The translations under genes were made by a program, and so were the position numbers. Positions 25,714 to 35,951 of a stretch of DNA of 64,000 nt are shown one piece after another. A model generated the notes under the pieces. That model had not been told where the DNA came from, did not search any database, and saw only the letters and a program-made list of their open reading frames with translations. This DNA is from AP-15 sp963716115. Its GTDB lineage: Bacteria > Pseudomonadota > Alphaproteobacteria > ATCC43930 > CGMCC-115725. Where the stretch lies: contig CAVQSZ010000009.1 of the NCBI GenBank assembly GCA_963716115.1, positions 120,885 to 184,884 on the forward strand, given 5' to 3'. Position 1 is the stretch's first letter; each line of letters opens with the position of its first letter.

Positions 25714-26417
25714 AGCGGTTTTATCGGCAGGCGGCGGCCGTCCCGGCGGCCGCCGGCTACGCCGTCACCCTCGACGGCAAGCAGGTCAAGACCCCGGCCA
25801 AGAACGATCTGATCGTGCCGAGCGCAGCGCTCGCGGCGGCGATCGCCGAGGAATGGCAGGCGCAGGAGGGCGAGGTCCGGCCGGCGGCGATGCCGCTGAC
25901 CCGCCTTGCCTACACCGCGCTCGACCGGGAGGCGGGGCAGCGCGAGGCGATCGTCCGGGAGGTCGCCAATTACGCCGGGACCGACCTCGTCTGCTACCGG
26001 GCGGCCCATCCGCCTGCGCTCGCCGAGCGGCAGCAGGCGGTGTGGCAGCCGCTGATCGACTGGGCGGCGTGGCGCTACGAGGCGCCGCTGACGGCGACCT
26101 GCGGCGTGATCCCGGCGGGCCAGCCGGCGGCGAGCCTCGACGCCTTCGCCGCCGCGGTCGCCGCGCACGACGATTTCACCTTGGCCGCGCTGCAGGCGGC
26201 GGCCGGCGCCTGCGGCTCCCTGGTCATCGCGCTGGCGCTTTTCGAAGGGCGGCTCGATCCGGCCGAGGCCTTCGCCGCCTCGCAGCTCGACGAGAGCTTT
26301 CAGATCGAAGCCTGGGGCGAGGATTCCGAGCAGGCCCGGCGCCGCCGCGGCTTGGCCACGGATATCGAGGCGGCGGCGCGGTTCATATCCTTGCTGCAAG
26401 CCCCGCCGGCGACCTGA
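25710..26417 (+). CDS. ATP12 family chaperone
   Basis: 235 residues. KRFYRQAAAVPAAAGYAVTL, LDGKQVKTPAKN, TRLAYTALD, YAGTDLVCYRA, and SQLDESFQIEAWGEDSEQ match the ATP12 family. In mitochondria ATP12 assembles the F1 alpha subunit; the alphaproteobacterial form is assumed equivalent. It is the last gene of the lipB operon, with four-base overlap at its start. This gene is a strong marker for Alphaproteobacteria. Confidence 0.92.
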   Translation: MKRFYRQAAAVPAAAGYAVTLDGKQVKTPAKNDLIVPSAALAAAIAEEWQAQEGEVRPAAMPLTRLAYTALDREAGQREAIVREVANYAGTDLVCYRAAHPPALAERQQAVWQPLIDWAAWRYEAPLTATCGVIPAGQPAASLDAFAAAVAAHDDFTLAALQAAAGACGSLVIALALFEGRLDPAEAFAASQLDESFQIEAWGEDSEQARRRRGLATDIEAAARFISLLQAPPAT

Positions 26418-26492
26418 AAGCTGCGCCTCCGCTGCGGAATGTACGTCGAGCGCCCGGTCCTGTAGCATTCATGCGGTCGGGAGGGTGGACCC

Positions 26493-28291
26493 ATGCAGTC
26501 CGAGAACCAAGGCCGCGTCGAACGCAAGCTGGCGGCGATCCTGGCGGCGGACGTGTGCGGCTATTCGCGGCTGATGGGAGAGGATGAGGAAGGCACTCTC
26601 GCGGCGTTGAAGACGCTGCGGCGCGAGCTGGTCGATCCCAAGATCAAGGAGCATCGGGGCCGCATCGTCAAGACGACGGGCGACGGCCTGCTGGTCGAGT
26701 TCGCCAGCGTTGTCGACGCGGTCCGCTGCGCGGTCGAGGCGCAGCGCGAGATGGCCGAGCGGAACGCCGGCGTGCCGATCGAGCGGCGCATCGAGTTCCG
26801 CATCGGGATCAACCTCGGCGACATCATCAAGGACGGCCGCGACATCTATGGCGACGGCGTCAATGTGGCGGCGCGGCTCGAGGCTCTCGCCGAGCCCGGC
26901 GGGATCTGCGTGAGCCGGGTGGTGCGCGACCAGGTGCGCGACAAGCTCGACTTCGCCTTCGAGGATTTGGGCGAGCAGCAGGTCAAGAACATTGCCCGGC
27001 CGGTGCGCGTCCACCGCGTACGGGTCGCGGCGGCGTCGGGCGCGAGCAGCCGCCCCATCGAAGCCGGCCGAGGCAGCGACCGCCGCTCGCCCTTCCCGAC
27101 CGACCGTCTATTGCGGTTCTGCCGTTCACCAACATGAGCGGCGATCCCGAGCAGGAGTATTTTGCCGACGGCATCGCCGAAGAGATCATCACCGCGCTGT
27201 CCCGGATCAAATGGCTCTTCGTCATCGCCCGGAATTCGAGCTTCACCTACAAGGGGCAGGCAGTCGACGTGAAGCGGGTCGGGCGCGAGCTCGGCGTGCG
27301 CTACGTTCTCGAAGGGTCCGTGCGCAAGGCCGGCCAACGCGTGCGCATCACCGGGCAGCTGATCGACGCGATCGCCGGCACGCATCTGTGGGCCGACCGC
27401 TTCGACGGCGGGCTCGACGACATCTTCGATCTCCAGGACCAGGTGACCGCGAGCGTCGTCGGCGCCATCGCGCCGAGGCTCGAGCAGGCCGAGATCGAGC
27501 GCGCCAAGCGCAAGCCGACGGAAAGCCTTGATGCCTACGACTACTTCCTCCGCGGCATGGCGACCTTCCATCAATGGACGAGAGAGGCGAATGACGAAGC
27601 GCAGGGTCTGTTCTACCGAGCCGTCGAGCTCGACCCGGAATTCGCCTCGGGCTACGGCATGGCAGCGTGGTGCTATGTCTGGCGGAAATTTAACGGCTGG
27701 CTGATCGATCGCGTACAGGAAGTTGCCGAAGCCGGGCGACTGGCGCGCCGGGCTATCGAGCTGGGCGCGGACGACGCCGTCGCGCTGTGCACCGGCGGAT
27801 ACGCGCTCGCGTGGATGCTCCACGATCTCGAGGGCGGCGTCGTGGCCATTGACCGGGCGCTCGCGATCGACCCGAACCTGGCGTGGGCATGGACTTCCAG
27901 CGGCTGGACCAGAGCCTTTCTCGGCGATTCGGAAACGGCCATCAAACACCTCGACCAAGCAATTCGCCTCAGCCCGCTCGATCCGCTCATTTTTCGTGCC
28001 TATGGCGGGATCGCATTCGCTCATGTTCTCGCCGGCCGGTACGACGCCGCGACGGTTTGGGCGGAACGGGCGTTGCAGCAGCGCCCAAACTACCTGCCGG
28101 CGTTGCGCGAAGCCGCCGTCAGCCACGCACTTTCCGGGCGTCTTCCTGAAGCACAGCAGGAAATCGCGCGGCTGCGCCTGGCCGATCCGGCGGCGCGCAT
28201 TTCCAACCTGGCGGACTGGATACCGTTCCGCCGAGCCGAAGACCTCGCAAGGTTCGAGGACGGCTTGCGAGCGGCAGGCCTCCCCGAATGA
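26493..28291 (+). CDS. Class III nucleotide cyclase with TPR tail, one frame break
   Basis: Residues 1-190 are a cyclase domain: AAILAADVCGYSRLMGEDEE with the first metal Asp, KTTGDGLLVEF with the second, and DGVNVAARLE. Between about 27050 and 27092 the frame shifts; the coding resumes as LPDRPSIAVLPFTNMSGD then PEQEYFADGIAEEIITALSR and runs into at least four TPR-like helical repeats. The repaired length is about 598 residues. It is a cytoplasmic cAMP/cGMP synthase of the type expanded in soil alphaproteobacteria; the TPR part is presumed to sense or bind a partner. Confidence 0.85.
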
Positions 28292-28310
28292 CCGAGGCCG
28301 CGCCAAGGGG

Positions 28311-29471
28311 TCAGGAAAGGATCTCCTGGAACCTGCGGGCGAACGCGTCGGGGCCGAACCGGCGGACCGCCTCGGCGCGGAGATTTTCCCGGTCGTAGCC
28401 TGCCGCGCGGCGGCGCATGTCGAGGAGCGCCTGCCGCAGCGCCGCTTGATCGGCGACCGGGACCAGGAGGCCGTTCGCCGGGGTGACCAGGTGATTGGGC
28501 CCGCCGCACGCCGTGCAGATCACCGGCAGGCCGCAGGCCAAGGCCTCGATCACGGCCACGCCAAAAGTTTCCACCGAGCTGGCAAGGACAAAGGCGTCCG
28601 CGCTCCGCATCGCTTCGCGCACCGCCTCGGACGACAAGGTCCCGGCGAAGTCGACCTGCGGCGTGACGCCCAGCTGCGCCGACAGCCTTTCGAGCAGCGG
28701 TTGCGTCGGGCCGTCCCCGACAAGCCGCAGACGGACATCGAAATCGCCGCGGAAGGCGGCCGCGAAAGCCTCGATCAGCCGGGAATGCCCCTTCTCCGGC
28801 GACATCCGGGCGGCGCACAGAAAGACAAAGCGATCCTGGTCCGCCTCGCGCGCCGCCGGGGCGGCTTGCGTCAGGAACGCCGCGCCGAGGACATTGGGCA
28901 GATAAAGCCACGACGAGCCCGGATATTGCGCCTCGAGCAGGTCGGCGAGATGCGGGCTGACCGCCGTGCACCGGCTGGCGCGCCTGAGAACCCGGCGCAC
29001 CAGGTCGCGCTCCCACCAGCGCAGGCGGGTCTGTCCGAAGCCGGGGCTGTGCTCGCTGATCACGAACGGAACCCCGTGCCGGGAATTCATCGCCAGCGCC
29101 AGCACCCCGGCATTGAGGCAGCAATGCGCGTGAATGAGGTCGGGCGCGCCGTTTCCGGCCATGTAATGCTGGCCCGCCTTCAGCCCGCACAGCGTCCACG
29201 CCAGCGCATTGCGGTACGGCACGCGCGGCACGGCCACGAACCCGTTGCGCCGGTAGACCGCGACCTCGTCGTGCTCGACCGTGACCCGGCCGCTGCGGGG
29301 CCGCGACCCGCCCTTGCGAAGATCGCGCAGCGTGTGAATTTCGGGCGCGAGGATCGCCACCCGGCATCCGGCGGCCTTGAGCGCCAGCGCCTGGTCGCGA
29401 AAATAGCCGCCGCCGGCGCCTCGGCCGGTCGAATACCAGGACGGGATGACCAGGATATGCGCCGCCTGCAT
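28311..29471 (-). CDS. Glycosyltransferase family 4
   Basis: 386 residues with a GT-B fold. GGGYFRDQALALKAAGCRVA, HAHCCLNAGVLAL, SPEKGHSRLIEAF, and ETFGVAVIEALACGLPVI (the E-x7-E pair that binds the nucleotide sugar). Retaining GT4 enzymes build polysaccharides or glycolipids. No other polysaccharide genes are adjacent, so the product is unknown. Intact frame. Confidence 0.88.
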   Translation of the reverse strand: MQAAHILVIPSWYSTGRGAGGGYFRDQALALKAAGCRVAILAPEIHTLRDLRKGGSRPRSGRVTVEHDEVAVYRRNGFVAVPRVPYRNALAWTLCGLKAGQHYMAGNGAPDLIHAHCCLNAGVLALAMNSRHGVPFVISEHSPGFGQTRLRWWERDLVRRVLRRASRCTAVSPHLADLLEAQYPGSSWLYLPNVLGAAFLTQAAPAAREADQDRFVFLCAARMSPEKGHSRLIEAFAAAFRGDFDVRLRLVGDGPTQPLLERLSAQLGVTPQVDFAGTLSSEAVREAMRSADAFVLASSVETFGVAVIEALACGLPVICTACGGPNHLVTPANGLLVPVADQAALRQALLDMRRRAAGYDRENLRAEAVRRFGPDAFARRFQEILS

Positions 29472-29487
29472 CCCCGCTCGATCCCGT

Positions 29488-29904
29488 TCACGCGGTCGAC
29501 GGTTTTTCCGCCGCCTGCTCCGCGCGGTGCTCGGCGAAGGCCTTGCTCGCTGCCATCATCGATTCGCGGATGATCGGCACCCCGACATAGCCCGACAGGT
29601 GGAGCAGGACCTCGGTCAGCTCTTCCTCGGTCCAGCCCTGGCGCAGCGCCATGCGCAGATGCAGCCCGAGCTCGGGCTCGCGCCCGGTGGCGGCATCGGA
29701 GACGACGCAGATCAGCGCCCGGGTCTTCAGGTCGAGGCCGGGCCGCGTCCACAGCGCGCCGAACACGGTCTCGGTCGCCACCTCGATGAATTTTTTCATC
29801 ACCGGGTCGCTGTAGGTCTCGCGCGCGGCCCGCTCGACCGCCGCCTCGCCCATCAGCCGCCGCCGCATCGCGGCGCCCTTTTGGTAGAGCTCGCTCGCCG
29901 CCAT
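29488..29904 (-). CDS. Carboxymuconolactone decarboxylase family protein
   Basis: 138 residues from the ATG at 29904. FGALWTRPGLDLKTRALICV, EPELGLHLRMALRQGWTEEE, LTEVLLHLSGYVGVP match the PcaC/AhpD superfamily. AhpD's paired redox Cys is absent, so it is of the PcaC or unassigned type. Located 18 bases downstream of the MetE-like gene and likely co-transcribed. Confidence 0.82.
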   Translation of the reverse strand: MAASELYQKGAAMRRRLMGEAAVERAARETYSDPVMKKFIEVATETVFGALWTRPGLDLKTRALICVVSDAATGREPELGLHLRMALRQGWTEEELTEVLLHLSGYVGVPIIRESMMAASKAFAEHRAEQAAEKPSTA

Positions 29905-29921
29905 TTTTCTGTCCTTGCTCC

Positions 29922-31069
29922 TTACCCGCCCCACAGCCGCTTCGAGGCGATCTCGGCGCCCTGGGCCATGGCGGCGAGCTTTTTGAACGAAATGTCCGGG
30001 TCGAGCTTGCCGTAGCCGGCAAAGGTGCCGAAGCCGCAATCGCTGCCGGCGATCACCCGCTCGCGGCCGACGATGTCGGCAAAGCGGCAGATGCGCTCGG
30101 CGACCAGCTCCGGGTGCTCGACATAATTGGTCGAGGTGTCGAGCACGCCGGGGATCAGGATCTTGTCGTCGGGCAGCTTGGTTTCCCGCCACACATTCCA
30201 TTCATGCGCGTGGCGCGGGTTGGCGGCCTCGACGACGAGCGCCTGCGGCTTCGCCTTGACCAGGATCGGGGCGACCTTGGCGAACGCGATGTCGTGGTCG
30301 TGCGGCCCCTCGTAATTGCCCCAGCAGATGTGGATGCGCGCCCGGTCCGCCGGCACGTTGCGCAGCGCGTGGTTCAGCGCCTCGACATGGAAGGCCGCGC
30401 GTTTGAGGAAATCGGCCTCGTTCAGCTCCTGGAAGCTCGTATGGCGCGCCATCGCCAGATCGGGGCAGTCGAGCTGCAGCACGAACCCGGCCTCGGCGAT
30501 CGCCTCGTACTCCTCCTGCATGCAGGCGGCGACGCTTCGACATAGGCCTCGTGCGAGGGATAGTAGGCGTTGGTCTGGAACACCGGGACGAGGCCCGGCG
30601 AGGCCGCGGTCATGAACCCCTCGACCGCCGTCGCCTGGCCCAGCGCTGCCTTCAGATTGGCGAGATCCTCGGTCAAGGGCTCGCGGTCGCGCCAGGCGAT
30701 CGGGCCGACGCATTGGGCGCGGCGCGCCACGTTCGCCCCGGTCATCCGCTCGAGCGCGGCGAGGAAGTTCGGATGGTCCTTGGTGTCGAGCCGCGGCAGC
30801 GCCGGGACGTGGCCCCCGAACCCGGAGAGCCGGTCGGCGATATAGGTCGAATAGCCGGGCTTCGACATCTCGCCGTCATTGACGATGTCGACGCCGACCG
30901 CGGCCTGGCGGCGCACGATGTCGACGACCGCCTGGCGCACGAGGCGCGCCAGCGCCTCCTTGTCGTAGGGCTCGCCCTGGTCCTTGCGCACCAGCATCTG
31001 CCGCAGCTCCGGCGGGCGCGGCAGGCTGCCGACATGCGTCGTCAGGATGCGGTCCTGGCTCGTCTTCAT
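29922..31069 (-). CDS. Cobalamin-independent methionine synthase-like (MetE C-terminal domain) protein, one frame break
   Basis: Begins MKTSQDRILTTHVGSLPRPP at 31069; the frame shifts near 30535 between SHEAYVEA and VAACMQEEYEAIAEAGF. Zinc-site residues are present: HICWGNYEG (His-x-Cys), LVVEAANPRH (Glu) and AGSDCGFG (Cys). The product is about 382 residues, only the C-terminal half of MetE. Such stand-alone proteins use various methyl donors or act on xenobiotics; homocysteine as acceptor is not proven. Confidence 0.82.
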
Positions 31070-31148
31070 CGAATTCCCCCCTGGGTGCGGCGTTGGTGAT
31101 CGCAGCATGCCCGGCCCTGCGGCGCCCGGCAAGCGGCCTCTGGTGGGG

Positions 31149-32558
31149 TCAGCGGCGGGGGCGGCTGGTCAGCGCGGCGATCATCCCGGTCAGCGCCGCG
31201 ACCGCGCCGGCGATGCGAAAGGTCCAGCTGAAGGCCGTCAGAAAACCCGTCGCCTGCGGTTCCCCGCCTGCCGAGGCCGAGGTTTCGATCGCGTGGAACA
31301 GCAAGGTCAGCAGGGTCGCGCCACTGACCGTGCCGAGGGTTCGGGTCAGGGTCACAAGGCTGCCGGCGACGCCGCGATGGCGCGGCGGCAAGGTCGCCAT
31401 CACCACGTCGATATAGGAGACCTGAAAAAGGCCCATGCCGACGCCCTGCACGACCAGCGTCGCAACGATGACCGCGGCCTGCCAAGGCGCGCCCGGGCTC
31501 CAGCTCCCGATCGCGAACAGGCCGGCGCCGCTCAAAACCGCGCCGAGAATGGCGATGCGCTGGGCCGGAAAGCGTTCGATCAACCGCCCGGCGAGCGGCG
31601 AGGCCGCCATCGTCCCGCCATAGGAAAGCGCGAGCACGGCCCCCGCCGCCGGCAGCGGCAGCCCGGCCGCGCGCACGAGGTAATAGGGGGCGAACAGCAG
31701 CACCGAAAAGCTGGTCAGATAGACCACGATGCTGACGCAGTTGGCGACCGCGAAGCCGCGGTTGCGGAAGAGGTCGAGATCGATGATCGGCCGGGGGACC
31801 CGGCGCTCCCACCGGGCGAACCCGAGGAGGCTCGCCGCGGCGGCCGCGGCGAGGGCCGGCAGCACAACATCGTCGAGGCTCGGATGCTGCACCCGGTTGA
31901 GGGTCAGCAGCAGGGTGCTGATGCCGATCGTCAGCAGCAGCGCGCCGACGATGTCGAGCGACTCGCGCCCGCCGGCGCGCGAGGCGACCGGCAGGCCGCG
32001 CGCAAACAGCAGCGCCGCCAGCGCGATCGGCGCGCGGAACCAGAACACCGCCGGCCATCCCCAGAAATAGACCAGCGCGCCGCCGAGCAGCGGCCCCGCC
32101 GCCGAGCTCAGCGCGACGATCATCGCGAACGCCGCGACCGCGCGCGAGCGCCTGTCCTCGGGAAAGAGCCCGGTCACCAGCGCCGGGGCGACGCTGATCA
32201 CCAGCCCGGCCCCGATCCCCTGCAGGAACCGGAAGAACAACAGCCAGCCATAGCTCGGCGCCGCCGCGCATAAGAGGAACGCAGCGACGCCCCATATGAG
32301 GCCGGCGCGAAACACCCGGGCGTGGCCGAAGATGTCGCCGACCCGGCCAAAGGCCAACAGCAGGCTCGCATAGGTCAAGACATAGCAGATGACGACCCAC
32401 TGGATCATCTGGATCGGCAGTCCGAAGCTCGCCGTGATGTCGGGAAAGCCGATATTGACCGCGGTGTCGAGCGGCACCACCGACGTGCCGAGCCCGACCA
32501 GCATCAGGCGCAGCCATTGTCGAGGCGTCATCGCCGGCGCGGCGGCGGGATCGGTCAT
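31149..32558 (-). CDS. MFS exporter, DHA2/EmrB type
   Basis: 469 residues, 14 probable helices. FGRVGDIFGHARVF is the loop 2-3 signature, LFFRFLQGIGAGLVISVAPA and ALSSAAGPLLGGALVYFWGW (motif C) are typical of drug/H+ antiporters. Substrate unknown. It ends 80 bases downstream of the MetE-like gene start. Confidence 0.87.
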   Translation of the reverse strand: MTDPAAAPAMTPRQWLRLMLVGLGTSVVPLDTAVNIGFPDITASFGLPIQMIQWVVICYVLTYASLLLAFGRVGDIFGHARVFRAGLIWGVAAFLLCAAAPSYGWLLFFRFLQGIGAGLVISVAPALVTGLFPEDRRSRAVAAFAMIVALSSAAGPLLGGALVYFWGWPAVFWFRAPIALAALLFARGLPVASRAGGRESLDIVGALLLTIGISTLLLTLNRVQHPSLDDVVLPALAAAAAASLLGFARWERRVPRPIIDLDLFRNRGFAVANCVSIVVYLTSFSVLLFAPYYLVRAAGLPLPAAGAVLALSYGGTMAASPLAGRLIERFPAQRIAILGAVLSGAGLFAIGSWSPGAPWQAAVIVATLVVQGVGMGLFQVSYIDVVMATLPPRHRGVAGSLVTLTRTLGTVSGATLLTLLFHAIETSASAGGEPQATGFLTAFSWTFRIAGAVAALTGMIAALTSRPRR

Positions 32559-32740
32559 CCGCGGTTGATATCATCCGGATTCGACGCTGTCAGCGCCGAG
32601 CCGGCGCGAGGCTCCCCCGCGCCTGCGGGCGGGCCTCGAAAAAGTCGGCGGTGTGACCGGTTTCACAGACGGGACGGCGTGCGTGCTCCAATTTAGGGGA
32701 CCGTCAGGCGCGCGCCTGGACCAAGAGGGCGGAGGGGAAC

Positions 32741-35026
32741 GTGGCGCAATTTGATCCATTCTTCGACCTCGATGTCACTGCTCCAAAATCCACCCGCAAG
32801 GGGCTGATCTATACAGTCGGCCCGTGGTGGGAGCTGGTGAAGGATTACTGGGACATCCTGCGGCCGATGCGGTTTTGCGTCCTGGTCTGGATCGCCGTCA
32901 CCATCCTTATCGTGCTGATCCCGCAAAGCCAGGACGCGCTGCTGGCATTGCTCGAGGACGCCCTCACCGGCCCCGGCATGGTCAATCTGTCGGTTTTTGC
33001 ATTCTTTGCGCTTATCTGGGCGGTTGAGACGTTTTACTGGGGCCGCTTTGTCTCGCGTCTGCCCGCGCGCGAGCGCCGCCCGATCTTCTATAAGCCGCCC
33101 CGCCTGAGCGCCGAGCTGATCGAAAAGCGCAACGCGCAAATCCCGCGGGTGCTCGGCACGCTGGTTCTGATCTCCGTTTTGGTCGCGCTGGGGAGGGCCG
33201 GCTGGCCGAATATCGGCCGCGAGGCAATCGTCATCGTGATGATGATTGTCCTTGGATCTTTGTACTGGGGATTTGTCTTAAGCCGCCGGCGTATCGTCAA
33301 CGCTCTCAACCGGAGACACTTGGCCGCCGCGCCGGTCGACCCGAAATTCAAGCGCGGCGTCGACGAAATCCGGGTCGACGGGCGCGTCAAGCGCTGGGCG
33401 CTGGGGCTTGCAATCGCGACGTTCGCGGCGTTCGTCGCCAGCGGCTTTGTCGCCCTGCCGGCATTTTCCGCGTTGGCGATCGCGTCCGTCTGGCTGGCCT
33501 TCCTTCTTTGGGCGGCCGGCCGAATCGACGGCGTTCCGGCCATGACCTTGCGCTTCAACATCGCCGTGTTCGGCGTCTTGTTCCTGGCCAGCATCGATTC
33601 CGGCATCCCGATCATCGGCTGGTCGAGCCGATTGCCGAGCGCGCCGATCATCATGTCGGTGGCCGCGGCGTGGGTGTTCATCGGGACCTTCTTTGTGGCC
33701 GTGCCGGGCGAGCTGCTGCGCTTGCCGATCGCCACCTTGGTCGTTCTCTTCGCCGTCGTTTCGAGCGTTATCGGCTGTTCCGACAACCACCGGGTGGCGC
33801 TGCTGAAGCCGGCTCCAGGCGCCCAGGTCGCGGGCACGCCGCTTTCCCAGGCGTTCGACCAATGGTGGAAGGACAAGCCCAAATCGGCGGAGCCGACGCC
33901 GCTGGTCCTGGTCGCGACCGCCGGCGGCGCCAGCCGCGCCGCCTATTGGACGACCGAGGTGCTGGCCCGGATCGAGCAGGATCATCCCGGGTTCCATAAA
34001 TACGTGTTCGCGATCAGCAGCGTATCGGGCGGCAGCCTGGGCGCGGTCGTCTATCGCACGATGCTGAACGATGTGATCGCGGACGACGGCAAAACGCCCG
34101 GCGACAAGTGCGCCGGCAAAGCGACCCGGACCAGCATCGTCCGGTGCGGCCTTGATGCGATCAATCACGATTTTCTCGGGCCGACGTTTCTGACGGGCCT
34201 CTATCCCGACCTCACGCAGCGTTATCTGCCGGGTACAATCCTGCCGGACCGGGGGCGGGCGCTCGAGCATTCCTGGGAGGAAGGGTGGCGCGCCGCGATG
34301 CCCAAATCGACCACCGGGCTCGACAAGCCGTTCCACTCGATCTGGGGCGCGACATCCTGGCTGCCGGCCCTGATCATCAACGGAACCTCCGAAAAGACCG
34401 GGCGGCGCATCATCACCAGCAATCTCCTGATCGAGGACGACCGGTTTACCGACGCTCTCGACTTCTTCACCAAAGTGATTCCGGGGTCCGATGTGGCGAT
34501 CAGCACGGCGGCGCACAACTCGGCGCGCTTTCCGTATATAGACGCGGCGGGAACCTTGATGAACGGAAACCGTATCGCCGACCGCATCGTCGACGGCGGA
34601 TATTTCGAAAATTTCGGAGCGGGCAGCATCTATGACCTGCGTCGCGCCCTCGACCGGATAAAAGGCGATCGCAAGATAAAATTCTTTGTGATTCAGATTA
34701 CCAGCGATCCGGAGCTCGAAAGCGCACAGGCCGACCGCGACATTTCGTGGCAGACCCACAATTCGCCCTTTTCCCTGAATGTCGCGTCGGACGCGACCGC
34801 GCCGCCGGCGGCGCTGTTCAACACCGGCGGCGCTCTGGGGTACCGCGCGATGAAAATCCTGAAAGACGACGTCGGGGACTCCGCTTTCGCCGAGTTCAGG
34901 CTGACCAACAGCGATGTGACATTGAGCTGGGTATTGTCGAAGAAGGCGGTCGGTCTTTTGGACAAGGAATGGGCCGCCAACCGGCCGTCCTACGACAAGC
35001 TCAAGACGTTCATGAGCTGGAATTGA
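32741..35026 (+). CDS. Patatin-like phospholipase with multi-pass membrane N-terminus
   Basis: 761 residues. The first 335 residues hold about eight hydrophobic helices in pairs (residues 45-60, 85-100, 135-150, 160-180, 220-260, 275-295, 305-350). The catalytic patatin region follows: TAGGASRAAYW (oxyanion loop), SSVSGGSLG with the Ser nucleophile, and VDGGYFENFG with the Asp of the dyad. A membrane-bound lipid acyl hydrolase facing the cytoplasm is likely. Weak sequence similarity elsewhere; no adjacent operon partner. Confidence 0.78.
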   Translation: MAQFDPFFDLDVTAPKSTRKGLIYTVGPWWELVKDYWDILRPMRFCVLVWIAVTILIVLIPQSQDALLALLEDALTGPGMVNLSVFAFFALIWAVETFYWGRFVSRLPARERRPIFYKPPRLSAELIEKRNAQIPRVLGTLVLISVLVALGRAGWPNIGREAIVIVMMIVLGSLYWGFVLSRRRIVNALNRRHLAAAPVDPKFKRGVDEIRVDGRVKRWALGLAIATFAAFVASGFVALPAFSALAIASVWLAFLLWAAGRIDGVPAMTLRFNIAVFGVLFLASIDSGIPIIGWSSRLPSAPIIMSVAAAWVFIGTFFVAVPGELLRLPIATLVVLFAVVSSVIGCSDNHRVALLKPAPGAQVAGTPLSQAFDQWWKDKPKSAEPTPLVLVATAGGASRAAYWTTEVLARIEQDHPGFHKYVFAISSVSGGSLGAVVYRTMLNDVIADDGKTPGDKCAGKATRTSIVRCGLDAINHDFLGPTFLTGLYPDLTQRYLPGTILPDRGRALEHSWEEGWRAAMPKSTTGLDKPFHSIWGATSWLPALIINGTSEKTGRRIITSNLLIEDDRFTDALDFFTKVIPGSDVAISTAAHNSARFPYIDAAGTLMNGNRIADRIVDGGYFENFGAGSIYDLRRALDRIKGDRKIKFFVIQITSDPELESAQADRDISWQTHNSPFSLNVASDATAPPAALFNTGGALGYRAMKILKDDVGDSAFAEFRLTNSDVTLSWVLSKKAVGLLDKEWAANRPSYDKLKTFMSWN

Positions 35027-35069
35027 GCGCGGACAGGGCAGGGCTGGCGTCCGAGGCAGGGCCGGCGCC

Positions 35070-35951
35070 TCATTCCGCGGCGCGGGTCCGGTCGAGCAGG
35101 CGCTGCGCGGCGAGCACCGGGACCGCCAGCGCCGCGACCAGCGCCACCGCGACCGCGGCGGCGACCGGCCAGTCGCGGTTGTTGAAGAACTCGTCCCACA
35201 AGACCTTGCCGATCATCAGGGTGTCGGCTCCGCCGAGCAGGTCGGGGATCACGAACTCGCCGATCGCCGGGATCAGAACGAGCAGCGAGCCCGCGGCGAC
35301 GCCGGGCAAAGACAACGGCAGGGTCACGTCCAAAAACGCCCGGAACGGCCGCGCGCCGAGATCGGCCGCCGCTTCGAGGAGGCTTTCGTCGAGCGCCGAC
35401 AAGCTGCCGTAGATCGGCAGGATCATGAACGGCAGGTAGGAATAGACCAGGCCCAGCAATACCGAGAAGCGGTTGTTGAGCAGCGGCAGCGGGTCCGCGA
35501 TCAGCCCGATCGCGATCAGGAGCTGGTTGAGAAGGCCGTGCGGCTTCAGGATTGCGATCCAGGCGTAGACGCGGATCAGAAAGCTCGTCCAGAACGGCAG
35601 CATGACGAGAAACAGCAGCAGGTTGCGCCACGCCCCCGCCGCGCGGGCGATCGCGTAGGCGAACGGATAGCCGAGGGCGAGGCACAAGAGGGCCGCCGTC
35701 GCGGCGTAGCCGAGCGAGCCCAGATAGGCGCGCAGGTACAGATCGTCGCGGGCGAGCAGGGTGAAATTGGAGAGGGTGGCGCGGACGCCGCCATCGGCGG
35801 CGAAGAGCGGCGTGTAGGGCGGAATGCCGAGGGTGCTGTGGGCGAGGCTGATCTTCAGCACGATGACGAGCGGCAGCAGAAAGAACAGCCCGAGCCACAG
35901 GAACGGCAGCCCGATCAGCAGCAGCCGGCCGCGCCGCCCGATCCCGATCAT
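35070..35951 (-). CDS. potH: Spermidine/putrescine-type ABC transporter permease
   Basis: 293 residues from the ATG at 35951, overlapping the ATPase stop by four bases. Six membrane helices; the EAA-type loop is EAAADLGARPFRAFLDVTLP. LVYSYLPFMILPIYGSLSAL and DLLGGADTLMIGKVLWDEFF match PotB/PotH. The partner permease PotC/PotI normally found next is missing: a convergent patatin gene follows at once. Confidence 0.87.
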   Translation of the reverse strand: MIGIGRRGRLLLIGLPFLWLGLFFLLPLVIVLKISLAHSTLGIPPYTPLFAADGGVRATLSNFTLLARDDLYLRAYLGSLGYAATAALLCLALGYPFAYAIARAAGAWRNLLLFLVMLPFWTSFLIRVYAWIAILKPHGLLNQLLIAIGLIADPLPLLNNRFSVLLGLVYSYLPFMILPIYGSLSALDESLLEAAADLGARPFRAFLDVTLPLSLPGVAAGSLLVLIPAIGEFVIPDLLGGADTLMIGKVLWDEFFNNRDWPVAAAVAVALVAALAVPVLAAQRLLDRTRAAE

